This document shows, piece by piece, positions 1 to 10,269 of a stretch of DNA of 64,000 nt. Where the stretch lies: positions 372,001 through 436,000 of the forward strand of contig NZ_JAPFPW010000001.1 of assembly GCF_026155325.1 (NCBI RefSeq), given 5' to 3'. Below the pieces are notes generated by a model. It made no database searches. It was not told where the DNA came from and saw only the letters and a list, made by a program, of their open reading frames with translations. Position 1 is the first letter of the stretch; each line of letters begins with the position of its first letter. This stretch comes from Desulfobotulus pelophilus. GTDB lineage: Bacteria > Desulfobacterota > Desulfobacteria > Desulfobacterales > ASO4-4. Both the position numbers and the translations under genes were made by a program.

Positions 1-1133
1 CACAGGGTTGTTCCATCATAAAAGTATGTTTTTTCCGTATTCTTAAGAAGAGGTAAAAGTACTTCCCAGATTCCGCTGCCCGCACTTCTGGCTGCCTGAT
101 ATAAATTGATGTCAGGGCCTGCCAGGAAGACTTCGCTGCCTGCCACAGTTTCCGATATACCGCTGACATCCAGCATGCTCTGGGCCAGAGCAGGTTTGCC
201 TATGAGGGAGCATTTTTTGCCATGCACCACAGGGAATAATTTCCCGGGCAGCATGCTGTGCAGGCCCTGATCAAAACCGCACTGAATGATTGCAATTCGT
301 CCGTCCTGTTTCATCTGATGGGAGCCGTGGTAGCCGATGCAGGCATTTTGAGCGACATCCCTGATCTGAATGATTCTGGTCGAGATCTGGGCTATGGGAG
401 AGGGTTCTCTTTCCCATCCGTGAACTCTTTCTGCATATCCGTAGAAGAGGGTGCCAATCCGCAGAGCATTCAGTCTGCCACTGCACACCATGTCCGGAAA
501 ACCAAGAAGTCCTGTGGAACTGCCCAGATGAACCATGTCCGGCATCAGGTTTGATTGTTCCAGTCTGTCAAGAAGGCGGTTAAAAGTCTGGCACTGTTTT
601 TCTGTAAATTCCTTGCTTTTGGTGTCGCTTTGAAAGGAGCAGGCCAGGTGGCTGTAAATTCCATCCACCTGGATATGAGGGATCGGGTCCAGCATGTCCA
701 TAACTTCCTCAACCTGATCAGGATGAAAGCCAAATCGGCCCAGGCCGGTATCCACCTTGATATGAACCCGAAATTTTTGGGCAGCGTCCGCTTTATAGGC
801 TGCCAGTCTCAGGGCAAAATCAGGGTCAGCCACTGTCAGGGTGAGGTTGTATTGAAGGGCAAGGCTCAGGTCGGGGTAAAGAGGGTCGTTCAGTGCTAAT
901 ACCGGACAGTTGATTCCGGATTTTCTGAGGCGTATTCCCTCGTCCAGTTCTGAAACCACGAGGCCGTCAAGGCCTGCTTCGACCATGGTCATGGCTATCT
1001 GCAACAGGCCGTGACCATAGGCGTTGCATTTCGCAACGCCCATGATTCTGATGTGTTCAGGCACATGGCTTCGGACCAGAGCAATGTTTTTTTTCAGAAT
1101 TTCCAGATTTATACGGGCAGCCAAATGCATCAT
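1..1133 (-). CDS. alr: Alanine racemase-like PLP enzyme, 3' end outside window
   Basis: The reading frame is open from an ATG at 1133 (a second ATG lies at 1130) to the left edge, about 377 residues, so the C-terminus is missing. It is a fold-type III PLP enzyme that would interconvert L- and D-alanine for peptidoglycan. The PLP-lysine motif AKCNAYGHG is at residues 34-42, and a later RIGTLFYGY segment carries the conserved arginine. The C-terminal domain is atypical: where the family usually has a GYADGY-like segment and a MD(M/Q) motif, this protein reads CGFDQGLH and AQSMLDVS. The family is clear from the N-terminal barrel, but the substrate is less certain. No strong ribosome-binding site is visible. 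Confidence 0.8.
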   Translation of the reverse strand, partial: MMHLAARINLEILKKNIALVRSHVPEHIRIMGVAKCNAYGHGLLQIAMTMVEAGLDGLVVSELDEGIRLRKSGINCPVLALNDPLYPDLSLALQYNLTLTVADPDFALRLAAYKADAAQKFRVHIKVDTGLGRFGFHPDQVEEVMDMLDPIPHIQVDGIYSHLACSFQSDTKSKEFTEKQCQTFNRLLDRLEQSNLMPDMVHLGSSTGLLGFPDMVCSGRLNALRIGTLFYGYAERVHGWEREPSPIAQISTRIIQIRDVAQNACIGYHGSHQMKQDGRIAIIQCGFDQGLHSMLPGKLFPVVHGKKCSLIGKPALAQSMLDVSGISETVAGSEVFLAGPDINLYQAARSAGSGIWEVLLPLLKNTEKTYFYDGTTL

Positions 1134-1628
1134 AGATTTCAGACTTAGGGTTACCCCAGAACATTGAAGGGGGAGATTGGAAAAGTTACTGAAGAATGAC
1201 CCAAAAACTAAATAATGCTTGCAGCTGAATGTAGATAGAAAACGTTGAAATCAGTATCAGATTTAAACGGATTCATACAAGAAATAAATGGAAGCGCTGA
1301 AAGCGCAATTCTGAAGCTAAGGCCATAACTTCTGAGGAGAAAGGGCGTCGGCTCTGATCACATCGTCCATAGTATATAAAAAATTCTGATTATCCCACGG
1401 GTCCAGACATTGCTTTGAACGGGTTAACAACTCAGAATTTTCCTTTGCTAACCGGCATGGCTGAAAGAAGGTGCAATCAGGATGTTTTTTTGCATTTGTT
1501 TAAGGGAACTGATCGTCTGTTTTGCTGAGCGGCTTTACGGAAATTTACTTGACGCCGTGGTTGATTATGGTCACATGGGGTATGAAAAAACAGGATTGAT
1601 TTCGGAATTGACGCCATGGAGGAAAAGG
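1134..1628. other. Intergenic region between alr and a thioesterase gene
   Basis: About 495 bases between a minus-strand and a plus-strand gene. A plus-strand open frame begins at 1482, but its first 49 codons look non-coding and the next gene is better started at 1629. Divergent promoters must lie here, but I see no convincing -35/-10 pair, RNA gene or long repeat. Confidence 0.4.
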
Positions 1629-2075
1629 GTGACAGACGTAATGGAAAATCATGATATCATCCTGAAACGGCTTGCAGAAGCAGGAGGGGAACTTGGGGAC
1701 CATTTTGTCACCCCTCCCTGTTTCATCACTTCAGGAGGAATTTTTACGCAATACCAGGAGGGGTGTTTCCTGGCCTGCCGTTTCAGCCATGACAAAAGCC
1801 TGATCAATCCGGGAGGTTCTCTGCAAGGGGGCTTCCTCATGGCAGCCTTTGACAATGTGTTTGGTCCTTTTTCCATCCTGGAATCGGGAAGAGCGGCCGT
1901 TACCCTTGATTTGAACGGTACCTTCCTGCGCCCGCTGATGGAAAGCGATCGTTTTTATTCTGTACGGGCAATGATGATCGAAAGGTCCGCCAGGTTTCTT
2001 GTGATGGAAGGCGAAGCCAGAGATGCCTGCGGGCGGCTGGCGGCGAGGGCGTATTCGCGGATGTTTTTTCTATAG
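1629..2075 (+). CDS. Hotdog-fold (PaaI-like) thioesterase
   Basis: This 148-residue protein has a single hotdog domain. The segment NPGGSLQGGFLMAAFD matches the NPxG...HGG...D signature of PaaI/YbgC-type acyl-CoA thioesterases, although the usual His before GG is Gln. The chosen start is GTG at 1629, because a GGAGG at 1618-1622 lies six bases upstream; longer in-frame starts (such as 1482) have no such site. It ends ten bases before the RND outer-membrane factor, so it may be cotranscribed with the pump. The substrate is unknown. Confidence 0.65.
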   Translation: MTDVMENHDIILKRLAEAGGELGDHFVTPPCFITSGGIFTQYQEGCFLACRFSHDKSLINPGGSLQGGFLMAAFDNVFGPFSILESGRAAVTLDLNGTFLRPLMESDRFYSVRAMMIERSARFLVMEGEARDACGRLAARAYSRMFFL

Positions 2076-2085
2076 GGGGGCAGTC

Positions 2086-3495
2086 TTGTTACGATGGATC
2101 CATGTGCTGGTGCTGTTGTCTTTCTTTTTCGGGTGCACGGCAAGACAGTATCCCACTCCGGAAGGACTCCCCGAAGGACTCCCTGCTGCCTATGAAGTTG
2201 AAGTTCTCGATGAAGGAGCGTCTGTTCAGGGATGGTGGGAGCTTTTCGGAGACCGGGAACTGGTTTTTCTTGTGGAAGAAGCCCTGCGTCGCAATTACGA
2301 TATTCGTGAGGCTTTTGCACGGCTCGAGGCCGCTGCCGCTGATTTTGGTTCGGTGCGGGCCGGTGAGTTGCCGGATTTGACCATGACTGGCGAGGTGGGC
2401 CAGCAGCGAACCCGTAACAGTGAAACAGGTCAGACCCGCAGCAGCGAACGGTACAACACCTTTCTTGCGGCAAGTTATGAAGTGGACCTTTGGGGTCGTG
2501 TGGCTGCAGCTTCTGCCGCTGAGGGGGAACGTTTCCGTGCCAGCCGGGAAGACCTGGAAAGTGCGGCCATGACGGTGGCGGCAACGGTGGCAGAGGTCTG
2601 GGTGGCAAGGAAGCAGACCCTTGCCCACATTGACCTTGTGAGAGTTCAGCTTGAGGAAGAAAAGGCCCTTCTGTCCATCGAAGAGGCCCGCTTTGTCAGT
2701 GGAATGTCATCGGCCCTCGATGTGCTGCGTCAGAAAGAAACGGTACTTGCCACAACAGCCCGTCTGCCTGATCTGAAAGCAGAACTACGTCTTCAGCAGC
2801 ATCGCCTTGCTTTGCTCACGGGAAGGGCGGCATCGGGTTTTCGGGTTGGTGAAGATGTGTCGGGCGATGCTCTGGTAACCGTGCCTCTGCCTGCTACGGG
2901 ACTTCCCCTTGAACTACTTGAACAAAGGCCGGATATTCGGGCTGCCCATGCACGGCTTGTGGCTTCGGGATGGGATCTGGAGGCCACAAAGGCTCTGCGG
3001 CTTCCAAAGCTGACCCTGTCTGCAAGGGCAGGCCTGACGGCTGCGGGAATGTCTCTTCTGGGAGAAGGATGGCTTCTTGATGCGGCTGCCGATATGGCTT
3101 TGCCTCTTTTTGACGGGGGTAGGCGCAGGGCGAATATTGATCGCAGTGGGGCCATTGTCCGGGAGAGGGTGGCTGTTTTTGAGCGTACGGTCATGACAGC
3201 TGTGAAGGAAGTGGAGGATGCCCTGGCACGGGAAGAGCGTCAGGAGGCCCTTGTAAGAGAAACCTCCCTGCGCCTGGATGCCGCCAGAATCACATTGGAA
3301 GAGGCCATGCGCCGGTATCACTGGGGGGACAATAATTTTGATGCTGTGCTGACGGCCCGTACCCGGATCCGGGATCTGGAGGAGCGTATTGTGGAACAGC
3401 AGGCTTCCCGGATTCAGGCACGGATTGCCCTTTACCGTGCCCTTGGTGGCCAGTGGTGGCAGCATCTGCCTGTCTATGTATATGAAGACGAATAG
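2086..3495 (+). CDS. RND efflux outer-membrane factor lipoprotein (NodT family)
   Basis: A TolC/OprM-type outer-membrane channel of about 469 residues, the exit duct of a tripartite RND pump. It starts best at TTG 2086, preceded by AGGGGGG, which puts a short lipoprotein signal (LLSFFFGC lipobox) at the N-terminus. Two OEP repeats follow, with family motifs such as YEVDLWGR, LPATGLPLELLEQRPDIRAA and PLFDGGRRRANI. It is followed by adaptor and permease genes, which confirms the role. Confidence 0.9.
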   Translation: MLRWIHVLVLLSFFFGCTARQYPTPEGLPEGLPAAYEVEVLDEGASVQGWWELFGDRELVFLVEEALRRNYDIREAFARLEAAAADFGSVRAGELPDLTMTGEVGQQRTRNSETGQTRSSERYNTFLAASYEVDLWGRVAAASAAEGERFRASREDLESAAMTVAATVAEVWVARKQTLAHIDLVRVQLEEEKALLSIEEARFVSGMSSALDVLRQKETVLATTARLPDLKAELRLQQHRLALLTGRAASGFRVGEDVSGDALVTVPLPATGLPLELLEQRPDIRAAHARLVASGWDLEATKALRLPKLTLSARAGLTAAGMSLLGEGWLLDAAADMALPLFDGGRRRANIDRSGAIVRERVAVFERTVMTAVKEVEDALAREERQEALVRETSLRLDAARITLEEAMRRYHWGDNNFDAVLTARTRIRDLEERIVEQQASRIQARIALYRALGGQWWQHLPVYVYEDE

Positions 3496-3637
3496 CCATG
3501 GTTGCCCGGTAAGCAATGGTTGGGAAATGAACCGTTACCTTCCATTCTGTCTGCCCGGCAGGACCGTTATTTTCCCCTTTGCCTGCAGGCCAAATTGCTG
3601 AATGGCGGCCTTTTTACGATAATTCTCCGGAGTTTGT

Positions 3638-4876
3638 ATGACATCGATTTCTTCCCAGCCCCATAACAGGCCCCCTGCTTTCCGAATGCCCATGTGGTTA
3701 AGAATTTGTATTCCCCTTGTGATACTGGCAGCCGGTGCCGGTGTGGGGCTGTATTTTATGGAAACCCGTCCGGCTGCCCAGCGGAAACCGGCGGTGCCAC
3801 CTGTTCCCCTCGTTATGGTTCAGGCCCTTCAAACGACAAAAGCTCAGGAGCGGATTTCCGTTATGGGAACCGTGATTCCCGAAAGAGAGGCGGAAATCCG
3901 CAGCTCTCTTGCAGGGACCCTGGTTTTCATGGCGGAAGATTTTATGCCGGGAGGCTGGGTGGATGCGGGGGCACTGATGCTGAAAGTGGATCCGGCAGAC
4001 TATGGAATTGTCCTTGAAAAGGCAAAGGCGGGTCTTGAGAGGGCAAAGGCGGATTTTGAACTGGAAAAGGGCCGTGCTGCCATGGCAGAGGCAGAGGTCA
4101 GAACCCTGGAAGGTCTTACGGGCAGCTCCTTTTCGCCCACGGATCTGGCTTTCCGCAAGCCCCAGCTTCGCCAGATGGAGGCCGCCATAGCCACAGCCAT
4201 GGCAGATGTGTCCATGGCGGAAATTGAGTTGGAAAGGACGAGGATTCTGGCTCCTTTTGATGGGGTACTGACCCGGCGTCATGTGGTTGCAGGAACCCGT
4301 GTTTCCCCGGGAGAAACTGTGGCCACACTGGTGGGACGGGACTGGTTCTGGGTAGAGGCCCGGATGCCGTTGGACCGGCTTTCTTTTCTTAGGGCTGCCA
4401 AAGATGCGGAAGGGGCCTCTAAGGCCTGGATACGAACCCGGATGGGAGAGCGGGTAGGTCATGTTTTCAGGATTTTACCGGATATCAGCGAGCATGCCCG
4501 TATGGCCCGTGTGATTGTGGCCGTCAAGGACCCTCTGGGTATGCATCACGAAAGACCGCCTCTTTTTCTCGGGGACTATCTTTCCATGGATCTGGAAGGG
4601 CGTTTTTTGGAAGAAGTATTTTATCTTCCCCATGGCAGCCTGAGGGAGGGGAACAGGATCTGGGTGGTGGGCGAAGATTCCCGTTTGCGTTTTCTGTCTG
4701 TTGTTCCGCTTTTTAGCGATGATTATGGGGTTTACATAGCACCGGATGTAGAAGAGAACAGTCTCCTTGTGGTTTCGGATCTCAGTCTGGCAGTGGAGGG
4801 GATGATGGTTGCGGTGGAGTATGGTGAAAGAGATCGGTCAGAGAGAGTTCCCCTGAATGCCGAAAGAGGTGAATAG
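3638..4876 (+). CDS. RND efflux periplasmic adaptor (membrane fusion protein)
   Basis: A 412-residue HlyD/AcrA-like adaptor that bridges inner-membrane permease and outer-membrane channel. One transmembrane anchor lies near residues 20-41. A barrel-sandwich/lipoyl half-motif, an alpha-hairpin (about 120-195) and a second lipoyl half (ILAPFDGVLTRRHV...GTRVSPGE) follow. The start is preceded by CCGGAG. It ends two bases before the permease start, so the two are translationally coupled. A 142-base gap separates it from the outer-membrane factor, with no other gene in it. Confidence 0.9.
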   Translation: MTSISSQPHNRPPAFRMPMWLRICIPLVILAAGAGVGLYFMETRPAAQRKPAVPPVPLVMVQALQTTKAQERISVMGTVIPEREAEIRSSLAGTLVFMAEDFMPGGWVDAGALMLKVDPADYGIVLEKAKAGLERAKADFELEKGRAAMAEAEVRTLEGLTGSSFSPTDLAFRKPQLRQMEAAIATAMADVSMAEIELERTRILAPFDGVLTRRHVVAGTRVSPGETVATLVGRDWFWVEARMPLDRLSFLRAAKDAEGASKAWIRTRMGERVGHVFRILPDISEHARMARVIVAVKDPLGMHHERPPLFLGDYLSMDLEGRFLEEVFYLPHGSLREGNRIWVVGEDSRLRFLSVVPLFSDDYGVYIAPDVEENSLLVVSDLSLAVEGMMVAVEYGERDRSERVPLNAERGE

Positions 4877-4878
4877 CC

Positions 4879-7800
4879 ATGGCAACGTATACCGGGGGAC
4901 CCATTGCCTGGATGACCCGCAATAATGTGGCGGCCAACCTGTTGATGGTTGTCTGCATTGTTGGCGGTCTTGTGATGTTTACGGGAATCAAGCAGGAAGT
5001 GTTCCCTGATTTTGATCTGGGGACGGTCACCGTTTCCGTGGCCTATCCCGGTGCCGGCCCTGAAGAGGTGGAGCAGGGTATCGTTCTGGCTCTGGAGGAG
5101 GCTGTACAGGGTCTGGAAGGATTGGATAAGTTTGTTTCCGTTGCCTCCGAGGGAATGGGGCAAGTGCAGATAGAGGTTCTGGAAGGTACGGATATTAATC
5201 GTTTCTCCCAGGATGTTCAACGGGAAGTGGACAGGATTACCACCTTTCCCGATGATGCGGAAAGCCCCCGGATCGTGGTGGATGCCAGGATGCGTGAAGT
5301 GCTTTCCATAGCTGTATTTGGTCCTCAGGATGAGTTTGTGCTCAGGGAAGCAGCGGAGCAGATGCGGGATCGTTTTCTGGAACGGGACGATATCACGCAG
5401 GTCTCCCTGGAAGGTGTGCGGGATCATGAAATTTCCGTGTCCATTGCCGAGGAAGAATTGCGCCGTTATGGCCTGACTCTGGAGGCTCTGGGTCGCAGGC
5501 TGGCAGAAGTTTCTGTGGAAATGGGAGGAGGTCGGCTGGAAACCCGTGGGGGGGAAATTCTCCTCAGAATGAAAGACAGAAAATATACGGCGGCCAGTTA
5601 CAGAGATGTGGCCATTCTTACCCATAAGGACGGATCCAGGCTCCTTCTCGGGGATATAGCCCGTGTGGAAGAAAGTTTTGAAGACACGGATGTGCGGGCA
5701 TTTTTCAATGGCTATCCCGCCGTGATGGTGAATGTGTATCGGGTGGGAGAAGAAACGCCCATTGCCGTATCCCGGGCTACTCTGGCGGCGCTGAAGGAAC
5801 TGCGGGGCACATTGCCGGAAGGCATTGATACGGATGTGGTTCGAGATTTTTCCAGGGTTTTTGAGCAGCGGGCGGATCTTCTCCTGCGCAATGCCGGACT
5901 GGGTTTGATTATTGTCTTTGGCTGTCTGGCCCTTTTTCTGGAAATCCGCCTGGCTTTCTGGGTCAGCCTCGGTATTCCCATCAGTTTTATGGGGGCTTTT
6001 CTTCTTTTGCCCATGACGGATTTTTCCATCAATATGGTGACCCTTTTTGCCTTTATTGTCACCCTTGGTATTGTTGTGGATGATGCCATTGTAGTGGGAG
6101 AAAATGTGTATTCCATGCGTCAGCGGGGGCTGTCGTTTATGGATGCATCCGTTCAGGGCGCACGGGAGATGGCTGTGCCCGTTACCTTCAGCGTGCTGAC
6201 CAATATGGTAGCCTTTCTGCCCCTGGCCTTTGTACCGGGCATGATAGGAAAAATATTTGGTACCTTGCCTCTGGTGGTCATCGCTGTTTTTATGATGTCT
6301 CTCATAGAAAGCCTGTACATTCTTCCTGCTCACCTGGCCCATCAGAGGGAAGGGACAAGGGGTCTTTTAAGCCGATTCAGGGATTTTCAGATGGCGTTCA
6401 GCCAGGGGCTGATACGTTTCATCAATGGTTTTTACGGTCCTGTTCTTGCCCGTTGTCTGGCCCATCGCTATCTGGTGCTGGCGGTGAGTCTGGCCATACT
6501 CATGGTGACCTTGGGTTATGTAAAAAGTGGTCGCATGGGCATGGAACTGTTTCCCAGAATTGAGTCGGACTATGCTTTTTGTGAGGCGGTGATTCCTTAT
6601 GGCTCCTCCAGAGAGCGGGCATCCGAAATCCATGACAGACTGGTACGGTCTGCGAGAAAACTGGTGGCGGAGCATGGAGGGGAAGATCTCTCTCTGGGTA
6701 TTTTCTCACGGATCCGTGAGAATGCCATACAGGTCCGCATTTATCTGACGGCTCCCGGCATAAGACCCATGGGTACAACGGAGCTGGTTAACCGGTGGCG
6801 CAGCGATGTGGGCCATATTGCGGGCATTGAAACCATCAGCTTTCAGGCAGACAGAGGAGGGCCGGGTTCAGGTAAAGCCCTTACGGTGGAGCTTTCCCAC
6901 AGGGATATTGAGACCCTTGAAGCTGCAGGCCGGTATCTGGCCGAACAGTTGCGGGATTTCCCCCTTGTAAGTGATGTGGATGACGGTGCCGCCCGGGGAA
7001 AGCAGCAGCTGGATTTTTCCATGCTTCCCGAAGGTGAGCGGCTGGGGCTTACGGCGCGGGAAGTGGCCAGGCAGGTGCGTTCTGCTTTCCAGGGGGTGGA
7101 GGCTCTTCGTTTTCAGAGAGGTCGCAATGAGGTGACCGTGAGGGTGCGGTTACCGGAAAAAGAGCGCATGCGCATGGAGCATTTGCAGGATCTTGTACTG
7201 CGAACGCCTGAGGGAAGCGAGGTGCTGTTCAGGGATGTTGTCCGGCTGGAAGAAGGAAGGGCGTATACGGAAATCCGCAGACGGTCTGGGCGGCGTATTC
7301 TTAATGTGACGGGCGATGTGACTCCTGCGTCACGGGCGGTGGAGGTGGTGCAGGCCTTGCAGGCTGAGGTGCTGCCTGATCTGCATTACCGGTTTCCGGG
7401 CCTTACCGCAGGCTTTGAGGGCAGACAGGCGGATATGCAGGAAAGTACCCAGCGTCTGTTTCAGGGTCTGTTTCTTGCCATGGTGGCTGTGTATGCCCTG
7501 CTGGCCGTTCCTTTTAAGAGCTATTTTCAGCCATTGATTATGATGTGCTGTATTCCCTTTGGTCTTGTGGGGGCTGTTATGGGTCATCTGATCATGGGAT
7601 ATTCCCTTTCCATGATGAGCCTTTTCGGTATTGTTGCGTTGTGCGGAGTGGTGGTGAACGGCGGTTTGGTCATGATAGATCTGGCTAACCGGTTACGGAG
7701 GCAGGGTGTGGAGAGCCTGCCTGCCATATGGCAGGCAGGGGTTTCCCGCTTCCGGCCCATCCTGCTGACCACCCTGACCACCTTCGGGGGGCTGGCACCC

Positions 7801-8013
7801 ATGATATTTGAGACTTCCCGTCAGGCCCGTTTTCTGATTCCCATGGCTATCAGTCTGGGTTTTGGCATTGTCTTTGCCTCTTTGATAACCTTGGTACTGG
7901 TTCCTTCTTTTTATATGATACTGGAGGATATGGCGGGGTTTTTCAGAAAGGGTGAAACAGAAACCCCCTTTTCAAAGAAAGGGATTCCTGTGATAGATCC
8001 TGAGAAACGATGA
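4879..8013 (+). CDS. RND efflux permease (AcrB/MdtB-like)
   Basis: A 1044-residue inner-membrane proton/drug antiporter of the HAE-1 type, the motor of the pump encoded with the two preceding genes. There is an N-terminal TM helix, two large periplasmic porter loops, and two TM blocks. The proton-relay motif IVVDDAIVVGENV in the first block carries the adjacent aspartates. A second block near residues 860-1020 closes the protein. Length is normal for the family. The substrate cannot be read from sequence, and no dedicated regulator lies next to the operon. Confidence 0.93.
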   Translation: MATYTGGPIAWMTRNNVAANLLMVVCIVGGLVMFTGIKQEVFPDFDLGTVTVSVAYPGAGPEEVEQGIVLALEEAVQGLEGLDKFVSVASEGMGQVQIEVLEGTDINRFSQDVQREVDRITTFPDDAESPRIVVDARMREVLSIAVFGPQDEFVLREAAEQMRDRFLERDDITQVSLEGVRDHEISVSIAEEELRRYGLTLEALGRRLAEVSVEMGGGRLETRGGEILLRMKDRKYTAASYRDVAILTHKDGSRLLLGDIARVEESFEDTDVRAFFNGYPAVMVNVYRVGEETPIAVSRATLAALKELRGTLPEGIDTDVVRDFSRVFEQRADLLLRNAGLGLIIVFGCLALFLEIRLAFWVSLGIPISFMGAFLLLPMTDFSINMVTLFAFIVTLGIVVDDAIVVGENVYSMRQRGLSFMDASVQGAREMAVPVTFSVLTNMVAFLPLAFVPGMIGKIFGTLPLVVIAVFMMSLIESLYILPAHLAHQREGTRGLLSRFRDFQMAFSQGLIRFINGFYGPVLARCLAHRYLVLAVSLAILMVTLGYVKSGRMGMELFPRIESDYAFCEAVIPYGSSRERASEIHDRLVRSARKLVAEHGGEDLSLGIFSRIRENAIQVRIYLTAPGIRPMGTTELVNRWRSDVGHIAGIETISFQADRGGPGSGKALTVELSHRDIETLEAAGRYLAEQLRDFPLVSDVDDGAARGKQQLDFSMLPEGERLGLTAREVARQVRSAFQGVEALRFQRGRNEVTVRVRLPEKERMRMEHLQDLVLRTPEGSEVLFRDVVRLEEGRAYTEIRRRSGRRILNVTGDVTPASRAVEVVQALQAEVLPDLHYRFPGLTAGFEGRQADMQESTQRLFQGLFLAMVAVYALLAVPFKSYFQPLIMMCCIPFGLVGAVMGHLIMGYSLSMMSLFGIVALCGVVVNGGLVMIDLANRLRRQGVESLPAIWQAGVSRFRPILLTTLTTFGGLAPMIFETSRQARFLIPMAISLGFGIVFASLITLVLVPSFYMILEDMAGFFRKGETETPFSKKGIPVIDPEKR

Positions 8014-8021
8014 CCGCCCTA

Positions 8022-9497
8022 TCAGAGGGTAGCCGCAGGGTTGTGGTCTGTCACCACCTGGTCCCGCCCTCTTTTTTTGGCCTGATAAAGAAGGGCGTCC
8101 ACGCGGCAGATCAGATATTCTGCCGTGTCTTCTTTGTGCATCTGGCAGACTCCGATGCTGGCAGAAAGTTTCCAGTCCATGGATTTGGGCAGCTGGAGAT
8201 TCTCCCTGAAGCTTACGCGCAGGGATTCTGCCAGGCTGGAGGCACCTTCGATATCCGTATCCGGGAGGATGATAAGGAATTCCTCACCGCCAATCCGGGC
8301 CGCAAGATCAGAGGCGCGTAACCGGTTTTCCATGTTCCGGGCCGTTTGCTGGAGAATGGCATCACCCTGGGGGTGGCCAAAGGTATCGTTGACGGCCTTG
8401 AAGTGATCGAGATCAACCATGATGACGGAAAGGGCTCTGCCTGTCCGGCGGGAACGGGCCATTCCCCGTTCAAGGCTGATAAGGGCCTGTCTGCGGTTGG
8501 CAAGACCGGTGAGGGCATCTGTGCCGGCCAGAGTGAAGAGAGCATGCTTTTCGGCTTCCTGCCGCTTCAGGGCTTTTGCCAGTGCGTGAGTGAGAAAGAG
8601 AAAAAAGGAACAGGCCAGAAGGCTGATGGCCAGGCTGCTTTTTTCCTGCTGCCACCACTCCTTCAGAATATTTTTTCTGGAGAGAGAAACCCATGAAAGG
8701 AGGGGATAGGGTTCAATGGTTTCAAAGGCAACAATTCGAGCAACATTATCCAGCCCTCTGGCCCGGATTACTTTCTGATCACGAAGATTCAGGTGATCGG
8801 AAATGACGGAGGCAAATACACCTGCGTAGGTATCGTGATCGGGTATGCGAAGAAGAATCTGGCCGTTGTCCATGATGAGGCCTGCTGTTCCATCGGGAGG
8901 CAGAAGAAGGGTTTCGTAGCTTCGGCGGAGGAAATCAAGATCAATGAGGACGGCAAAGATATACTGCAGGTTCCCTTCGGGGGTATGGAACGCCTGAGAT
9001 ATGGTAAAAAAAGACTGTTGCTTGTTACCGGATATGACAGGAGGAGGGCTGATGGCAAGAGTCTGTCGGTGGTCTGCCCTGTGGGTGTGGACGTACTGCC
9101 TTCTCTGGGCATCGGTGGGCAGAGACAGGCCTCCTGCCCAGTGGCGGAGATCTCCTTCCGGATTCATGACAAGAATGTCCATGATATAAGGTTCTTCCAA
9201 GATCAGTTTTTTCAGCTGGGGCGAAATGTCATGACAGAGATCCAGACTGTTCCGGGCACATGATTCCAGCCACAGGAAGAGCCCTTTAAAAAGAATTTTA
9301 ATACCGCCAAGCTGCTGTGTGGAACTTAAGGCAAGCATCCGGCTGAATTCCTGTGCCTTTGTTTCGGCGGCCTCAAATTTTTTTTGGTAATGGAGCCAGC
9401 CATTTCCTGCCATGAGAAGGGTGATAATAAGCATGGCAGAGAGTCCCAGAGCGTAGGCCAGGGTTATGGGGTTTTTATGTTTTTCAAAAAGAGACAT
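8022..9497 (-). CDS. Membrane-bound diguanylate cyclase with periplasmic sensor
   Basis: A 491-residue protein that should make cyclic di-GMP. Two TM helices (about residues 10-33 and 265-290) bracket a periplasmic sensory region resembling a Cache-type domain. The cytoplasmic GGDEF domain carries an intact active site GGEEF at 403-407 and an inhibitory I-site RASD at 394-397, so the enzyme should be active and product-inhibited. ATG 9497 is chosen because AGAGG lies just upstream; a longer frame to 9524 lacks this. It converges on the RND operon with an eight-base gap. Confidence 0.9.
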   Translation of the reverse strand: MSLFEKHKNPITLAYALGLSAMLIITLLMAGNGWLHYQKKFEAAETKAQEFSRMLALSSTQQLGGIKILFKGLFLWLESCARNSLDLCHDISPQLKKLILEEPYIMDILVMNPEGDLRHWAGGLSLPTDAQRRQYVHTHRADHRQTLAISPPPVISGNKQQSFFTISQAFHTPEGNLQYIFAVLIDLDFLRRSYETLLLPPDGTAGLIMDNGQILLRIPDHDTYAGVFASVISDHLNLRDQKVIRARGLDNVARIVAFETIEPYPLLSWVSLSRKNILKEWWQQEKSSLAISLLACSFFLFLTHALAKALKRQEAEKHALFTLAGTDALTGLANRRQALISLERGMARSRRTGRALSVIMVDLDHFKAVNDTFGHPQGDAILQQTARNMENRLRASDLAARIGGEEFLIILPDTDIEGASSLAESLRVSFRENLQLPKSMDWKLSASIGVCQMHKEDTAEYLICRVDALLYQAKKRGRDQVVTDHNPAATL

Positions 9498-9655
9498 AGC
9501 AACCTCTTTGTGAAGGGCAGGCAACCATGAGCACGATTATGAAAATGGCTGGCGAGAAACAGAAACAGTCCCAATGATAACGCGAAATTTTGTAGCATAA
9601 CGGTTGCCATTACGGAAGAACTGTTTCCAAAGGGCTGAGCCGGAACGGGAGGGAG

Positions 9656-10141
9656 ATGACGTTTTGGGAAAAAAAGAAAATGGATGAGATGACCGTGGAA
9701 GAATGGGAATCTCTCTGTGATGGGTGCGGGCGGTGCTGCCTTGTCAAAATGGAGGATGACGAAACAGGGAAAATATATTTTACCCGGTTGGCCTGTCAGT
9801 TTCTGGATCTTGTCAGCTGCCGGTGTGAGATTTATGAGAATCGTTTCCGTTGTGAGGTCTCCTGCCTTGCTGTCCGGGACTGCCTGGCCCATCACCCCCA
9901 CTGGTTGCCGGAAAGCTGCGCCTACCGCTGCCTTCATGAAGGGCGTAAACTGCCGGACTGGCATCCTCTGCGACATGGGGGGAGCCGGGAAAGAGCCATG
10001 ATTGCTTCTGTGGGGCCATGGGCTGTTTCCGTGATGGATCTGGACCCTTTACATCTGGATCCGGAGGCCTTTCTCATCCGTTTTAGTGGGCAAGATGGCA
10101 TCGAAGTATGGGGCTATGATGATGAAGAAGAAGAGGGGTAA
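9656..10141 (+). CDS. YcgN-type (UPF0260) cysteine-cluster protein
   Basis: A 161-residue soluble protein with the cysteine pattern CDGCGRCC near residue 21 and later cysteines (LACQFLD, CRCEIY, CLAVRDC, ESCAYRC), as in the YcgN/YkgJ zinc- or iron-chelating family. The molecular role of the family is not established. A strong GGGAGGG precedes the start. A second, shorter member of the wider family is encoded at 40067-40531. Confidence 0.85.
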   Translation: MTFWEKKKMDEMTVEEWESLCDGCGRCCLVKMEDDETGKIYFTRLACQFLDLVSCRCEIYENRFRCEVSCLAVRDCLAHHPHWLPESCAYRCLHEGRKLPDWHPLRHGGSRERAMIASVGPWAVSVMDLDPLHLDPEAFLIRFSGQDGIEVWGYDDEEEEG

Positions 10142-10269
10142 GGGGAGTAGCGGCGGATGTGAGAAAAACAGGTCTGAGGGTCAGAAAGAAGGCTTTTCTT
10201 TGGTATCTCAATGCCGACATGCTAAGATGAATTTGCCCCGAAATTTATTCTGGAAAAGGAGGCTTCCGA

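Noticed and set aside
4732-6342. A 536-codon open frame on the minus strand
   Set aside because: It is fully antisense to the RND permease, rich in His/Asn/Gly as expected for a shadow frame, and shows no domain.
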